In this document: piece after piece, positions 43,986-55,395 of the stretch
How the letters are laid out: each line of letters opens with the position of its first letter
How positions within the stretch are numbered: the first letter of the stretch is position 1
Assembly: GCA_027596075.1 (NCBI GenBank)
Contig: JADGJC010000279.1
Span: forward strand, 1-55,395
Reading direction: 5' to 3'
DNA from: Rhizophlyctis rosea
Taxonomy: Eukaryota; Chytridiomycota; Chytridiomycetes; Rhizophlyctidales; Rhizophlyctidaceae
Length of the DNA: 55,395 bases
The notes under the pieces: generated by a model
Databases searched by the model: none
Seen by the model: only the letters and a program-made list of their open reading frames with translations
Told to the model about the DNA's origin: nothing
Position numbers and translations under genes: made by a program

Positions 43986-46900
43986 ATGGTCAAAAAGAGT
44001 TCTACCGGTCTGAAGAAATCACGAAAGGCCAAATCTGTTCCAAACCTATTTAGTTCCAATCTCGGGTCAAACGATGCGCCGAAACTGTATGGACATAAGA
44101 CCTTTATTCTTGCATTTATGAAGTAATATGAAGATACATAATGCTAACGGAATATTGATAATGATCAATAGGGTTAACAGACAAGCAACATCCTCCCTTT
44201 TAGCACCTTTACCACCCACAGTCACACCCGGCCCTCCGCAATTTCCTATCATCCGCATCCTGGAAAAACTAGCGGAACTGATTCCATTGGCCGTACAGTC
44301 ATCATCAACATCATCAACACCAAACTCCATCTCGCGTTCTACATCCGTCACCTCAAAATCAGATTCCACCGACGATGGACCTGTGCAACGTCGACCTAGT
44401 GAGGCCGCAGATACTCTGTCAACCAATTTTGAGAAGATCAATATCAGGAATGGTGGATCTACAGGGTTGTCGTTTTCTGGGACCTGTCCACTTGGTCCTA
44501 TTCCGAGTGTACGTGGTGATGCTGCTGGTGCGGAGAGTGAGAGGTCTGAGCAATGTGGGAATGGAGTGGATGCAAGTGCGATTTCGGAGAAGACTACTAC
44601 ATCGAACGGCGGGGTTCCGATTGATGTTAGACGAAAAGTTGTGAAACTGTGTTTGGATATGAAGCGAGTGGTAGAGAAGGAGGGAGTTTGGATGTCTGCC
44701 GGTAAGGAGTACAATCTTTCTATGCGGGCGCAAACAGCTATTCTCAGTCCCAAAATGCCACAGATTCCCATGTACAAAAAATCCTCTTCTCCAAATCAAG
44801 TCCTAACGTCTCCATCATCCTCAAATACCTAAAAGTACGTCTCACACCATCTCTCTCATACACTCTCACCCACGCTGACAACTCATAAGATAATATCAGA
44901 CGTCGACCTATCCACAAACATCACCTCCATCCTCCTCCGTCTTTGTACTGCAGCAGAATGCAGCACCTCAAATCTGTCATACTTAGCTAAAAAGAACCTG
45001 TCAGGGACACTTTTGGTGAATTTAAGAGACCACTGGAGCACAACGGTGGAGTCAAATGATGGTTCAGTGGATGCTACTGTTCGGTCTGTGGGCATGATTG
45101 GCATACCAAACGCGGTGCAGAGGATGGATGATCTGTTGGTGAATGTGTTTGAGTTGCTGGTACGTCTGGCTAAGCACGGTATGTTTTTTGTATTCTCTGA
45201 AGATGACTCAGAGTCCATGTCGCGTTTTTGTAATGCTGATTCCTGATGCGTAACATCCAGATACGAAAGTGCCACTGATAGCCAGGTATGAATACATCAG
45301 TCGAATATCACCTCGGGAGTCATGCAGGGTCCTTACAGATGCACAGACTCCATGGCTCTGTAGGATGTGCGGTCACAGTTATCCGGGGTTGGTACCTGCG
45401 CAGGGAGTATCATTCGGTCATGCAGGGGATGCAGCTTCTGCGAGTTTTCTGCACGCGGAATGGTAAGCACTTGTCAATGAATTTTCCATCCTATCAGTGA
45501 TATTGAAGCTGAATCATCTTTTTCTACAGAGAACAACGTCATAACGATAGCCAAAGGTGGAGTCATTGGTATAATCGCTGAGATGCTCCGTCCATCGATC
45601 CCGGGACAGCTTCCTGTTGGCAAGCCGGAAGTCTTGATGGATCTGTTGGCTGTGTTGGCGAAGAATAGTACGTGCATTGCAATCTCAACCGCCGTAGCAC
45701 GACTTTAAACTAAAGACCAACCCCACGCGTTACAGAGTCTGCAGTGGAGGACATCATGCGCTCCGTGGGCATTGCACACATGCTAGGAATAGTCAAGACG
45801 CCTCATTCTGGAGACCCTATCCAGCGATCGTCTTTACGTTTGATTAAGGCGATATTGGATACCGGTATGCAATATTCCTTTATTCCGTCATAGTGGACAA
45901 AACTAACAGGTCAAAAACATACAGAGAGAGGCCGCAAGGCTTTTGCAGCAAATGATGGCCTTACCATACTGACAAATGCTTTGCAGGGTATCATTCAAGG
46001 TACACATGTTGATAAAATATCTGCAGCCACATACCTCCACTAAGCCCAACTCTCACAGCCGCAGAAACAGCAAGCGTCCCCGTCCCATTCACTCAAAACT
46101 CCGTCGCATCCCTCCTAGTCTCCGTCCTCCGAACCGCAACACCAACAATAGACCTTCCCTTCGAATCCCGATACATTGACCGAGTCTTCCCGCTTGATTC
46201 CCTGCCTGCAGCAGATCACCCTACCCACCTGGCTTCACAAGATGTTAGGGAAAGCGAGGAAGCTGAACGGGAGCATTTAGCGTCTATGTGTCCTGAGTTG
46301 ATATTATTGATTGGTGTTGATGGAGTTGAGGGGGGAGGAGGAGTCCAGGAGGGAAGAAGCATTGAGATTCGACATGTGCAGAGGATGGCGCCCGGTGGGA
46401 GGCATCATGTTTGTGTGCCGAAGTGTCCGGTGGATGTTGAGCCGATGTTGAGGAAGAGTGCGAATGTTACGAGGTTTGTTGGTGCGAGTGGACATTGATG
46501 AGGAATTGAGCATGAGGCTGAGTCAGGCTCACTTCAACATGTGGGGATGCAGGAAATTGGTGTTTGACCAAATGCAACGAATCCTTCGACCTTCTACCAT
46601 TGAGAACGCGCTGATTTACGACGTAATGGATGATTCGGTTGCTGCACAAATTCGAAACGGGTTCGTGTGAATCGGCTGCTATTGAGTTCCTCATTGGTGT
46701 CTGAGCGGTCTCCCCAACACTCAATTATTAACATCACAGAACTCTCCTGTTCGACTCGCGCTTCGAAAGCGGAAACCTACAAATGGCTATCAAGGTATGG
46801 GTCTGGTGGCGGTACAACGGCACGATGCAGCAGATGATATTCATCTTTGGATTGTTGTTGAAAATAGGTTTCCGAGAACGAGTACGACCTCTTGCTACAA

Positions 46901-49036
46901 ACGGACATCAACTCCGCCCGTGGAAGACATAACCAGGTAGGAAGACCCTTGCACAACATTGTTACGTCTGCCTCCGTCATCTAGGCATTAAAACTAATTC
47001 TCGTCAATCTTCAGTGGTTCAACTTCACCATCCAGGGAGCCCGCTCCAACACCCCATACCGGTTCAACATCATCAATATGAGCAAACCGCAGAGTCAGTT
47101 CAATTTTGGTATGTGGGACTACAATCAAAGTTTTATTGCTCCTTGTTGGAAGGGCTAAATCATTTTACCGAAAGGCATGCAACCAGTAGTATACTCCCGC
47201 AAGGAAGGCACGTGGCGACGGGTGGGTGAGTCTGTGAGTTATTACAAGTGAGCTGATTTTTTTGGTTATCTCTTCTCGCCCTTCGTTTTCGCCTTGTGAC
47301 GATGATGCCATTCATCGTGTCCCACTTTTGTTTTCAATCATCAAAAAAGGAACCGCTACCTAAAACCCGGAACGCCAGCTGGAGTCCATTCCACATTATC
47401 ATTCACGTTGACGTTTCCAAATGATAATGACGTATACCAAGTAGCGTATCATTATCCGTATACGTATTCGGATTTGCAGGTTTGTGATACGTTGGGTGCA
47501 TAATTCGGCAATGTTTCATTTCGCTCATTGACGGGAATTTGGTAGAGGCAACTGTTCTACATTGCGAACACTGCGGATACAAGCAACATATGCCGGCGGC
47601 ACTCCCTTGTACGGACGGTTGGAGGAAATGATTGTCCGCTTTTGACGATTACAGATTTCGGGGGTGGTATGTAAAGAAGTCGTGACGAAGTTCCTCAAAG
47701 ATCACCCATCTACCCATAACACCACTTTTCGACCCAACACAGATGCCTTAAAGCAATTTCCAATGGAAGAAAGGAAATATGTTTTCCTTACAGCTAGAGT
47801 ACGTGTACCGTATACCTCAAAACGACATAGCGAAAATGGGTGCGCTTCCTGATCTTCTCCCCATTCTGAAATGACAGGTCCATCCTGGCGAATCCAACTC
47901 CTCCCACATCATGAACGGCGTGATCGATTTCCTGCTCTCGGCCAACCCGCAAGCAATTGAGCTCCGACATCGATGCGTATTTAAGATTGTGCCGATGCTT
48001 AATCCGGATGGGGTGGTGAATGGCAGGTGGGTGGGTGGGTGGGTATGCAGCCTTCCTTCAGGGAAGATCATGGCTCATCATCTTGCCCTTCTAGTCATCG
48101 CTGCTCCCTGGCAGGTATAGACCTCAACCGACAATGGCAAACGCCGTGCCGGCAGAGGGCGCCGACGATCTGGTGGACGAAGCGGTTGTGGAGTTATCTG
48201 GTTGATGCGGGTCATCGACCTTTGGTATGATCATTTTAGAGTGGCTCTTTTTCTCAAGTATTTTGGCAGATACCAATCACTCAACTACAGCTAGTTTGCG
48301 ACTTCCACGGCCACTCCCGTCGCAAGAGCGTCTTTATATTCGGATGTCAGAACACAGGCGAAGCAGAAGGCTTTGAAGCCGTACGTTCCTCGTACTTCCT
48401 CCCCCCATCCAAACATCTGACCAACCCACTAATCTCTCCAACCCCAAACAGAGATTCCCACTAATCCTCTCCTCAATTTCCCCAATCTTCGACATCAACT
48501 CCTGCCGTTTTGCCGTGGAGTCCAGCAAAGACGGCACGTCCCGCGTGGTGATGTGGCGCGAGTTGGGGGTTGTGAATAGCTTTACGTTGGAGAGCAGCTA
48601 TTGTGGGGCGGATCGCGGGGAGAGGAAGGTGGGTTGACTTATTGTGGATTTGGAGATGGGTGTGGTGGGAATATGTTGTGTTGTTGATCAAATTCATACT
48701 GACGATCTCTCTTTCCTTCCACACCTCACCCATCTTGCACGTTCTCTGTCTTCTACCAACTACTAAACAAAAACATAGGGCCTCCAATTCCAAATCCCAG
48801 ACCTAGAACGCTGCGGCGCGGACTTCTGTCGCGCAATTCTGACGCTCATGGCTCTACCACCATGGTCCTTTGGTGCACGTGAGTTTCCAAGGTCAACTCC
48901 ACCACCGGATCTGGGTCTTGTGCCTGTTGCTGCTGCGGTTGCTACAGCTGCGAAGTCTGGTGCGGGTGGGGAGGAGCATCCGAATCCTGAGGATGAGAGT
49001 TCCGATGATGAGGGGGATGATGATGATGTTACTTGA
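43986..49036 (+). CDS. AGTPBP1: Cytosolic carboxypeptidase 1-like tubulin deglutamylase (M14)
   Basis: CCP enzymes trim glutamates from tubulin tails in axonemes and other microtubules. The ATG at 43986 ([14 protein letters not shown]) starts a long N-terminal region of armadillo-like helices ([71 protein letters not shown]). The CCP-specific N-domain follows ([44 protein letters not shown]). The peptidase has zinc ligands H and E in [30 protein letters not shown], the third ligand H in [19 protein letters not shown], and the catalytic E in [10 protein letters not shown]. It ends with an acidic tail at 49034-49036. It has many short exons. Domain order matches AGTPBP1/NNA1. Confidence 0.94.
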
Positions 49037-50598
49037 ATTAAGTTGGTGGCAGTGTGTGTGCATCATGGGTGCTGTGAATACATTTGTTGATATTGATATT
49101 GCCGGTGGTTGCCTGATTGATGGTTTCGAGTCTCTACCGTCAATGAGGGATGATGTTGCTAGCAATGCTGGTAGTTTTGTGGAAGATCTTGGCAGAGATC
49201 TTGAGCTTGGGCCTACAACATGGAACCGCGGATACCTATTGACAGATCAAAGCAGACTTGCAGGATGTCTTTGATATCATGACGTGAAAGTTTTCAATCT
49301 TGAAATCTGATTGGTGTATCAGCCCTAGCAGTTGGGCTAAATGCCTCCGCCTAGAAGGTGTTGCATCCCCGCGCCAAGTCATTTGCTTGCAGCGCAGACT
49401 CCTTGGTGAAGGGCAACTGAAAAATATAAAAAGCGCACATTCCCATCAGCGCCCCAAGCTTGCGGCATCCCCATTCTTCTATTCCTTGGTGACAGTTTCC
49501 CGTTTGCCTCTCTTTGCTATTGCTTACGTTACCCACCTGGCGGTATAAACAAAAGCACCCACCCATCATCATCACGACGCGTCACCCCACCTCACCGATA
49601 TTCCATGGCTCAAAAATAGAAGCATCCAAATGACAAAATTTCGGAATCGTTACACACATCCCAACTCCCCCCACCCTCGGCGTGAGTCGGCAGAACTTTG
49701 CCCGTGGGCGAGAAAAGGGTCCCCATGGGAATGAAAGAAGACACCTCGCCCGGCGCATTGAGCGTAAGCCTCAAATGTGGAACGCTTGGCTCGTCCCAAG
49801 AATATCGAAATTTCCAATTTCAGGTGGCAAATTCCAGGGAATGAATGAAAGTTGGCGTTCTAGAAAAACGCGTCCCAAGATTTTTCCACTTCACGGTGCG
49901 GGAACACGGCCGAATCAATTGTCCCATGGCATTATTCATCTACCTGCGTGCTAGCAAGTTAGCAACTCATTGAAGAACAAATTGAAGAACAAGGGCACGG
50001 CGAGAATGAAAACGGACCAACAATCGTCCCGCTAGTCCACTCTCGGGTCACCTGGACATTACCAAGCTTTCGTGTGGTGTAAGGGTCATCACACCTCCGT
50101 CTACTAGTGACACCACATATAGACAGAAGAACGATATCTGTTGTCCACCAATGCCAATGCTCTCATGATGAGATGGGAGAGCACACCCCCACTTATTCCC
50201 ACGCATTTGTCACCTATGAGGGTCATGCCAATCTCTAACGGAAAAGAGCATAACCTTTCAACGGGGCGTCGGCCGTCCGCCTTCCACGGCGGTCATGAAT
50301 GTACGGAGGGTTGAAGTTTTGTAGTCATGACCCTGAAAACGAAGTAGGAAGTTAGATCATGCGCAGGTGTCTTGGTTGGCAAAGTTTGTGATCAGCAGAG
50401 GGGTTGCGCAAATTACGGTGTATACCAAAGGCCCCCCCATTGTAAGTAAGGCTTGTATGTGCGCTGTATGGATTGCTGGTAGGCCCGGTGGAGCGGGAGG
50501 GATGCCGGCGGGCGAGCGGTGCTTGGTCAAGACTGGTCGAGCTTGTCCCGCCATCAGCCCAAATGGAGGAAAGAGGGCTCCTCAAGTTCCGTTTCTCC
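49037..50598. other. Long intergenic stretch upstream of the acetate-transporter gene
   Basis: About 1.56 kb. Short frames (for example 49682-49954 plus) show no family. It may be the extended promoter of the transporter gene, which in other fungi is strongly regulated by carbon source; that is inference. Confidence 0.4.
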
Positions 50599-50605
50599 TA
50601 TAAAG
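50599..50605 (+). promoter_or_regulatory. TATA box candidate for the acetate-transporter gene
   Basis: CTCCTATAAAGAGCCCC occurs 172 bases before the ATG at 50777, and the sequence between is C-rich and leader-like. This fits a strong, regulated promoter. Confidence 0.4.
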
Positions 50606-50776
50606 AGCCCCATCTCGGCAGTATCCCCCTCGGTGCCCCGACTGGAATCCATCCTTTTCGACGTTTTCGTAACAAACTTATCTGGCAAAAAGGAGCTGTC
50701 GGATCAAAATCTAATCTTTCTACCACATCTCGAATCTTCCTACACCTACATTCCCCATCCCAACCCAACAACAAAA

Positions 50777-51645
50777 ATGTCCACCACCGAGAAACACGAA
50801 GTCCTCCAAGCCCAACGCGGCGCAACCCTCGTCGACCTCCCCTCCGGAGTTAACCCCAACCAATCCTACACCATCACCAACGAGCAGCTCAATGTCATTC
50901 TCGACCGTCTCGCTCCCTCCCGGCCCCCCCATCCCCGTACCCCGCGGGGGAACCCAGGTCCCCAAGGTCGCGGCCCCTGTGCCGTGTCCACCGTAAACGT
51001 GGCCAGCTTCAACACCGGCGTCCTCATCGACGCCTCCTTAGAGAAGGTCGTGTTGCCGTTGGCGCTGTTCTACGGCGGATTAGCCCAGTTCGCGGCGGGG
51101 ATGTGGGAGTACAAAACTGATAATACGTTTGGTGCTACGGCATTCTCTTCGTACGGTGCTTTCTGGATGAGTTTCGCGTGAGTGTTTTGGCCCTCTGGGT
51201 TCCTTGATTGTGGCGCGGCAACAATGACACGCAAGATACTCAACTCATCTTCCTCATCTTTTTCCGTTACAGCGCATACGTCTACCTCATCGCCGGTAAC
51301 TTCACCCCCGCCCTCGCCCACTACGCTACAGGCCTTTACCTCCTCGCCTGGACCTTCTTCACCTTCTACATGTGGATCGCCTCCTTCCGCACCTCCATGG
51401 CCGTCTTCGCAGTCTTCACAGGGCTCTTCCCGACTTTCCTTCTCCTCGCTATCGGTAACCTCGTTGGCCACACAGGCACCATCCACGCCGGTGGGTGGTT
51501 TGGGTTGTACACCGCGTTTGCCGCGTGGTATGCGAGTGCGGCTGTGACTATCAATTCTACTTTTGGGAGGGAGGTTTGCCCTGTTGGTGCTGTTGCGAGG
51601 AAGGCGGCTGGTGTTACGGACAGGGATTTGGAGCATCAGGCGTAA
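50777..51645 (+). CDS. GPR1/FUN34/YaaH (AceTr) family acetate transporter
   Basis: These proteins carry acetate or act with ammonium export at the plasma membrane. Exons are 50777-51177 and 51273-51645 (257 residues). Six membrane helices are visible from LEKVVLPLALFYGGLAQFAA onwards. Family signatures include GGLAQFAAGMWEYKTDNTFG, ATAFSSYGAFWMSFA, AWTFFTFYMWIASFRTS, VFTGLFPTFLLLAIGNL and GGWFGLYTAFAAWYASAA. The family's NPAPLGL motif before helix 1 is replaced here by NPGPQGR. Read with one C fewer in the run 50924-50930 and one more near 50980, the segment becomes PVPRGGTQVPKVAAP, which looks more natural. So a pair of compensating homopolymer errors is possible. The tail CPVGAVARKAAGVTDRDLEH is cytosolic. 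Confidence 0.92.
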
Positions 51646-52757
51646 GGTTGGGGTGTGTTGAGTTGGGTTGTGGCGCTCTTCAGGTCTGATGGGGTGGTTT
51701 GAGTTGATCTCACTGCCCTTCATGCGGGAGAGGGTGGCGATCTGTACTTGATGGACTCTTTCTTTTTGATGTATAGATTAGCAGTCCTTTTGTCACGGCA
51801 AGCAAAAGGATCAATGGGCCATGTATGTTTAGCTTCCTCATCGGACCTAAACATCTCTGTAAATTTTTGTAAAACTGAAAATCTTAAGCGGTGAATGAAA
51901 CGTATCAAGAGAGTATCGCTTTTTTTTGCTTCTTAACTCCTCTCTATAACTCACAGTGCTTCAAGACGTTCGGCATACGAACATGATTGAAGGATTTTGT
52001 ACAGGACACCTGTCAAAACTGTCGCGTTCCCACGTTTGGGGAGAGGGCCATTACCTCTTACCGCCCTCCTCCGTCAGCACCCACTCCTTTTGCCCCAGCA
52101 ATCCAGTAACATCTCCACTACTTCGTTCCCACCCAACGTTGCACGACATATTGAACACATGCGGGACGGGTTTGTGAGTCTTTGAATCGTAAGTAGGCAC
52201 GTCACCCACAACCGGGAAAAACCCCAAAAATTCGTCCAGCTCCCAAAATCGGGAACAAAAACACCGACACCCTCCCCCAAAGCATGTAGTATGATGGAAA
52301 TTTGCATTTATATCAAGTGGATTTTATTTTTTTGCATTTGGGAGGCTGGTATACAAACTAAAGACATTCACAAATCAGGAAAAAATACCCCATTGGGGAC
52401 TACATCCTGATCACGTCAGAGGCATCTCGCCATCATTAGCTGGAAGGCTAGACGAAAGCAAGAAAACACTGGCCCGGACCGACGCGAAAACACTCAAATC
52501 TGATTACGTAATATTGCATCAAGCTCTTTCGGAGGAGGCTACGCCACAGTGTCACACCCAATTGAGGTCTCCGGTCTCCTCCGACCCTCCGAGTCCTTCC
52601 CAACTCCCTCAAAGTCCTCGCCCCTCCACTTCCACCCCCCTCACTCACAATTCTTCATCTTCACCGTCTCTCTTGTTTGGCGTGCTAGAGTTGTTAGACG
52701 TATCCCCCTGAACCGAACTCATTGTGCTTCACCCAAAGCCATCATATTCATCTCATA
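51646..52757. other. Stretch without a recognisable gene
   Basis: About 1.1 kb between two plus-strand genes. No domain, RNA or repeat recognised; C-rich pyrimidine tracts precede the next start. Confidence 0.45.
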
Positions 52758-53810
52758 ATGCCTTATCCACCTCTCACGACCCTCTCCTTAATAGCAGTGC
52801 CATCCGCCCTTTACATCTACTTCACATTCCGCACACCTCCAACCTCCCTCCACCTCACCCATCCCTCCCACCCAAACCTAACAACCTCAGAAAAAACCAC
52901 CACCCTCCCCGATGGTCGAACCCTCTCATGGGCAGAATACGGCACCCCAACACCAACCAAATCCCCAATAGTGTTCTTCCACCCTGCACCAGGCAGCAGA
53001 CTCATCCCGGTAATGAACCTCAGGACTCTCGCGGAACGGAACGGATTCTGGTTAATTGTCCTCGAACGCCCGGGAATAGGCAAAACTTCTTTAATTCAAA
53101 ACCCTACACCAATAAATCTATTCCAAACCTCCAATGAAGACCTACACTACCTCCTCACAACACACCTGAACATCTCCACCCCACCCCACATCATCGCATA
53201 CTCCATGGGCGCACCCTTTGCCCTTTCCTTCATCCATTCCTACCCATTATTAGCGAAATCCCTCACCCTAATCGCACCCGCCGGATTCGCATCATCACCC
53301 TCCATCATGGCGAAAACAGGCGGAATAAACAAAATGGCTCACACCCTTGCCCGATCTGCACCGTTCATACTACGTGGAATGTGGACTGTCCTTGCAGGAC
53401 AGCTGGTGAATGGGCCAAAGTACATGGACGGGATGGAGGCTGAGTGTGAGGAGGTTGACCGCTCTTATTTGCAGAATGATAAGGATGTGAGGAGACTGTG
53501 GGATCTTACTGCCAATGAAACCTTTAGGCAGGGTGTGGATGGGATGTTGAATGGGATTTTAGCGGCGTTTGGAAAGAGTGCGCCTGCTGGATGGGGATTT
53601 GATGTTACTTCTTTAGGAGAGGAAATGAAGGCTCGTGGATGTTTGGTGCGGGTTGTGCATGGTTCATTGGATAGGGTCGTGCCCGTGGAATCTAGCGAGG
53701 AGCTTGTAAGCTTGGTGGGAGCAGATGTTGAGATCCGAGGTGATCATGGGCATTTCAGTGTGTTTGAGGAGGCTTTTGTTGAGGCTTTGAAAAGTTGTGC
53801 TGTTCATTAA
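52758..53810 (+). CDS. Alpha/beta hydrolase with N-terminal membrane anchor
   Basis: This is a single exon of 350 residues. The ATG at 52758 is preferred because it directly starts a hydrophobic segment (LTTLSLIAVPSALYIYF), probably a membrane anchor; a GTG or CTG start further up is not needed. The fold shows VFFHPAPGSRLIPV (oxyanion-side HG-like loop), VLERPGIGKTS, the nucleophile elbow IAYSMGAPFALSF with the serine, the acid in VVHGSLDRVVPVESS and the histidine in IRGDHGHFSVFE. The elbow has A instead of the first G of GxSxG, which is common in this group. The substrate is unknown. It converges on the RING gene with a 120-base gap. Confidence 0.88.
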   Translation: MPYPPLTTLSLIAVPSALYIYFTFRTPPTSLHLTHPSHPNLTTSEKTTTLPDGRTLSWAEYGTPTPTKSPIVFFHPAPGSRLIPVMNLRTLAERNGFWLIVLERPGIGKTSLIQNPTPINLFQTSNEDLHYLLTTHLNISTPPHIIAYSMGAPFALSFIHSYPLLAKSLTLIAPAGFASSPSIMAKTGGINKMAHTLARSAPFILRGMWTVLAGQLVNGPKYMDGMEAECEEVDRSYLQNDKDVRRLWDLTANETFRQGVDGMLNGILAAFGKSAPAGWGFDVTSLGEEMKARGCLVRVVHGSLDRVVPVESSEELVSLVGADVEIRGDHGHFSVFEEAFVEALKSCAVH

Positions 53811-53930
53811 TTTTGAGACACTATCTACATATTAGCTGATGCGGGGAGGAGTGCGGCGTTGGTGGGATGTGTTGGGATAAACGGCAGCAAAGACAGAGCC
53901 CGACTAGCCAACCACTTTTCCAATTCTGCA

Positions 53931-55395
53931 CTAATAATACCCATACGCATCCTCATATTCATCATCATATGTATACCTCCCCCGTCTTCCCCTCCGATAC
54001 CTCCAGTCGCTGTACATGCTTTCATCTGATGCAATTAATGGGTCAGCCATATCTGTCTTTCCAACCAAAAAACTTATGCAAAGTGAACCATAAACGTACC
54101 ACGCTCTTCCGGCAATCCTTGCAACCTTCCCAGATTCACATACCCTTCCTCCTCCGTCACACCACCACCCGCTGCAGGACCAGCATGTCCACCTTCATCC
54201 ACCCACGTCGCGCGACATTGGACACACGTGATGGGTTTGTGGTCCTTTTGGCATTGTTTTTTCCACATTTTTAGGCATTCCTGTTTTTGCAAATAACACA
54301 TCGTCAAAAAGGAACGGTCTTTTCGAAATTCTTAAATGCACCACAACAACCAAACAAGCCCCCATACCTTATGGAAATTCTTCCCACACTGCGCCCGACA
54401 CCACACCAACTTCCCTCCCCTCTCCTCCGCCTCCGTCATCGTATCGTAACAAACCGGACAGGTGTCATCCTCCTCGATGCTGCGGCGTGTTGGTCCACCG
54501 GGTTCGAAATCCACTTCGCTCGCTCCGCTTGCGGCGCGTCGGACCGCGGCGTTGGCTAGGACGTCTGGCGTGTCGATTTGTGGGGCGGTTTGGAAGAGGT
54601 CTGTTAGTTCGGTTGTGAGGAGGGCGGTTTGGTATACTCGGTGGTCGTCGGGGGGGCAGCGGAGGACTTTGAGGAAGATGAAGCTGTGATGTGGTGAGGG
54701 TTGGTTAGTGAGTGGTGTGTGTGTGGGTGGAAAGCAAGGGTGAGGTGCTGCCATACAGGATGTGTTTGCAGAGGTTTCCTTTTTGACTATCTGGACAGTC
54801 GCAGGATAGAAGGTGCTGATGTACGGTTCCAAACAAGGATGAGGTCAGATTTGACAGCCATGGAAGTTGGTCAAGTAGAAGAGATGAGAATTTTTTTACC
54901 GAAATAGTAACCGTATATACCTATATGAATGACAGCCTCCAGTCAGAAGACAGTCTTCACGCGCACCATATCAAAATCCAAAAAAGAAAACCTACATTCC
55001 CCGTCGACCCCAAAACCCGAAACTCCTGCTGCAACCCCGACACAACCTTCCGATCAATCAAAAACATCCGTTGCGTCAACGCCCGTTCAATCCTCACTCG
55101 TACATCCTACAAAAAAAAACCATCAGATAACCAAACTCCCCCACCAACCCCATTTACAAAACCCAACAATACCGCACTAGCAAACTTCCTCTCCCTCCTC
55201 AACCTCTTCTCCCCCACATCCTTCTTCCGCTTCGTCTTCACTCCCTCATCGGTGTATTGGAGCGCTTGGGACGCGTAGTAGTGTGCGTGGGCGATGTCGG
55301 TTGAGGAGAGGATTGAGTGGAGGTAGGCGGTGATTAGGGGGAGGATGTCGGAGGGAGACGACTCACCTGCGTCGTCGGTCGGAGCTTTCCGCTTT
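53931..55395 (-). CDS. SWIM and RING zinc-finger protein, probable E3 ubiquitin ligase (cut by window edge)
   Basis: Minus-strand exons run from the right edge to the TAG at 53931-53933. The visible N-terminal part is charged (ALQYTDEGVKTKRKKDVGEK). RALTQRMFLIDRK then FRVLGSTGN, a tiny exon VYTVTIS, and HLLSCDCPDSQKGNLCKHIL form a SWIM zinc finger (CxC...CxH). FIFLKVLRCPPDDHRVYQ follows, then a RING: DDTCPVCYDTMTE, LVWCRAQCGKNFHK, CLKMWKKQCQKDHKPITC and CVQCRATWVDEG. The tail is rich in tyrosine and acid residues (YTYDDEYEDAYGYY). The SWIM-RING order is as in fungal ZSWIM2-like proteins. The start lies outside the window. The SWIM domain probably binds protein or nucleic acid, and the RING recruits an E2 enzyme; substrates are unknown. 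Confidence 0.88.

Overview
The window is nuclear DNA from a fungus, most probably a zoosporic (flagellated) one such as a chytrid. Nearly every recognisable gene is split by short GT-AG introns of about 40-125 bp. The esterase carries a fungal cellulose-binding module (CBM1). A MORN5-like ciliary gene and a cytosolic tubulin carboxypeptidase gene sit head to head, which suggests a retained flagellum. The species assignment is an inference from gene content only.

Layout. 1-0.6 kb holds a degenerate nuclear copy of mitochondrial cox2 and nad1 pieces, then a tRNA-like Pol III unit. 0.6-4.4 kb has only gene fragments, including two related minus-strand remnants. 4.4-16.8 kb is a dense run of conserved genes: a CE1 esterase with CBM1 (-), an NAD kinase (-), hydroxyacid-oxoacid transhydrogenase (+), a DUF2415-type WD40 protein (-) and eIF3d (+). 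17.1-24.5 kb is an accessory island holding four copies of one lineage-specific F-box-like family; three are broken and only the last is intact. 25.1-28.1 kb encodes an F-box/JmjC/APH-kinase fusion. 28.5-31.5 kb holds two decayed copies of a second unknown family, a small multi-pass membrane protein. 33.0-34.5 kb holds an RNase III-domain gene resembling the C-terminal half of a Dicer without helicase.

35.3-49.0 kb is dense and conserved again. It contains ribosomal protein uL3 (-) and V-ATPase subunit G (+), divergent and each starting with an ATG-only exon. Then come a Sos7/ZWINT-like coiled-coil protein (-), a mitochondrial RsmH/METTL15-type rRNA methyltransferase (+), MORN5 (-) and the AGTPBP1-like carboxypeptidase (+). 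50.8-55.4 kb carries an acetate-transporter family protein (+), an alpha/beta hydrolase (+) and a SWIM-RING protein (-) cut by the right edge.

Most genes are housekeeping: translation, NADP supply, proton pumping and mitochondrial rRNA modification. The parts most worth following up are the two decaying lineage-specific families, the mitochondrial insertion, the Dicer-like fragment and the divergent flagellar gene pair. Some frameshifts fall in runs of seven C or G, so sequencing error competes with genuine decay at those places.
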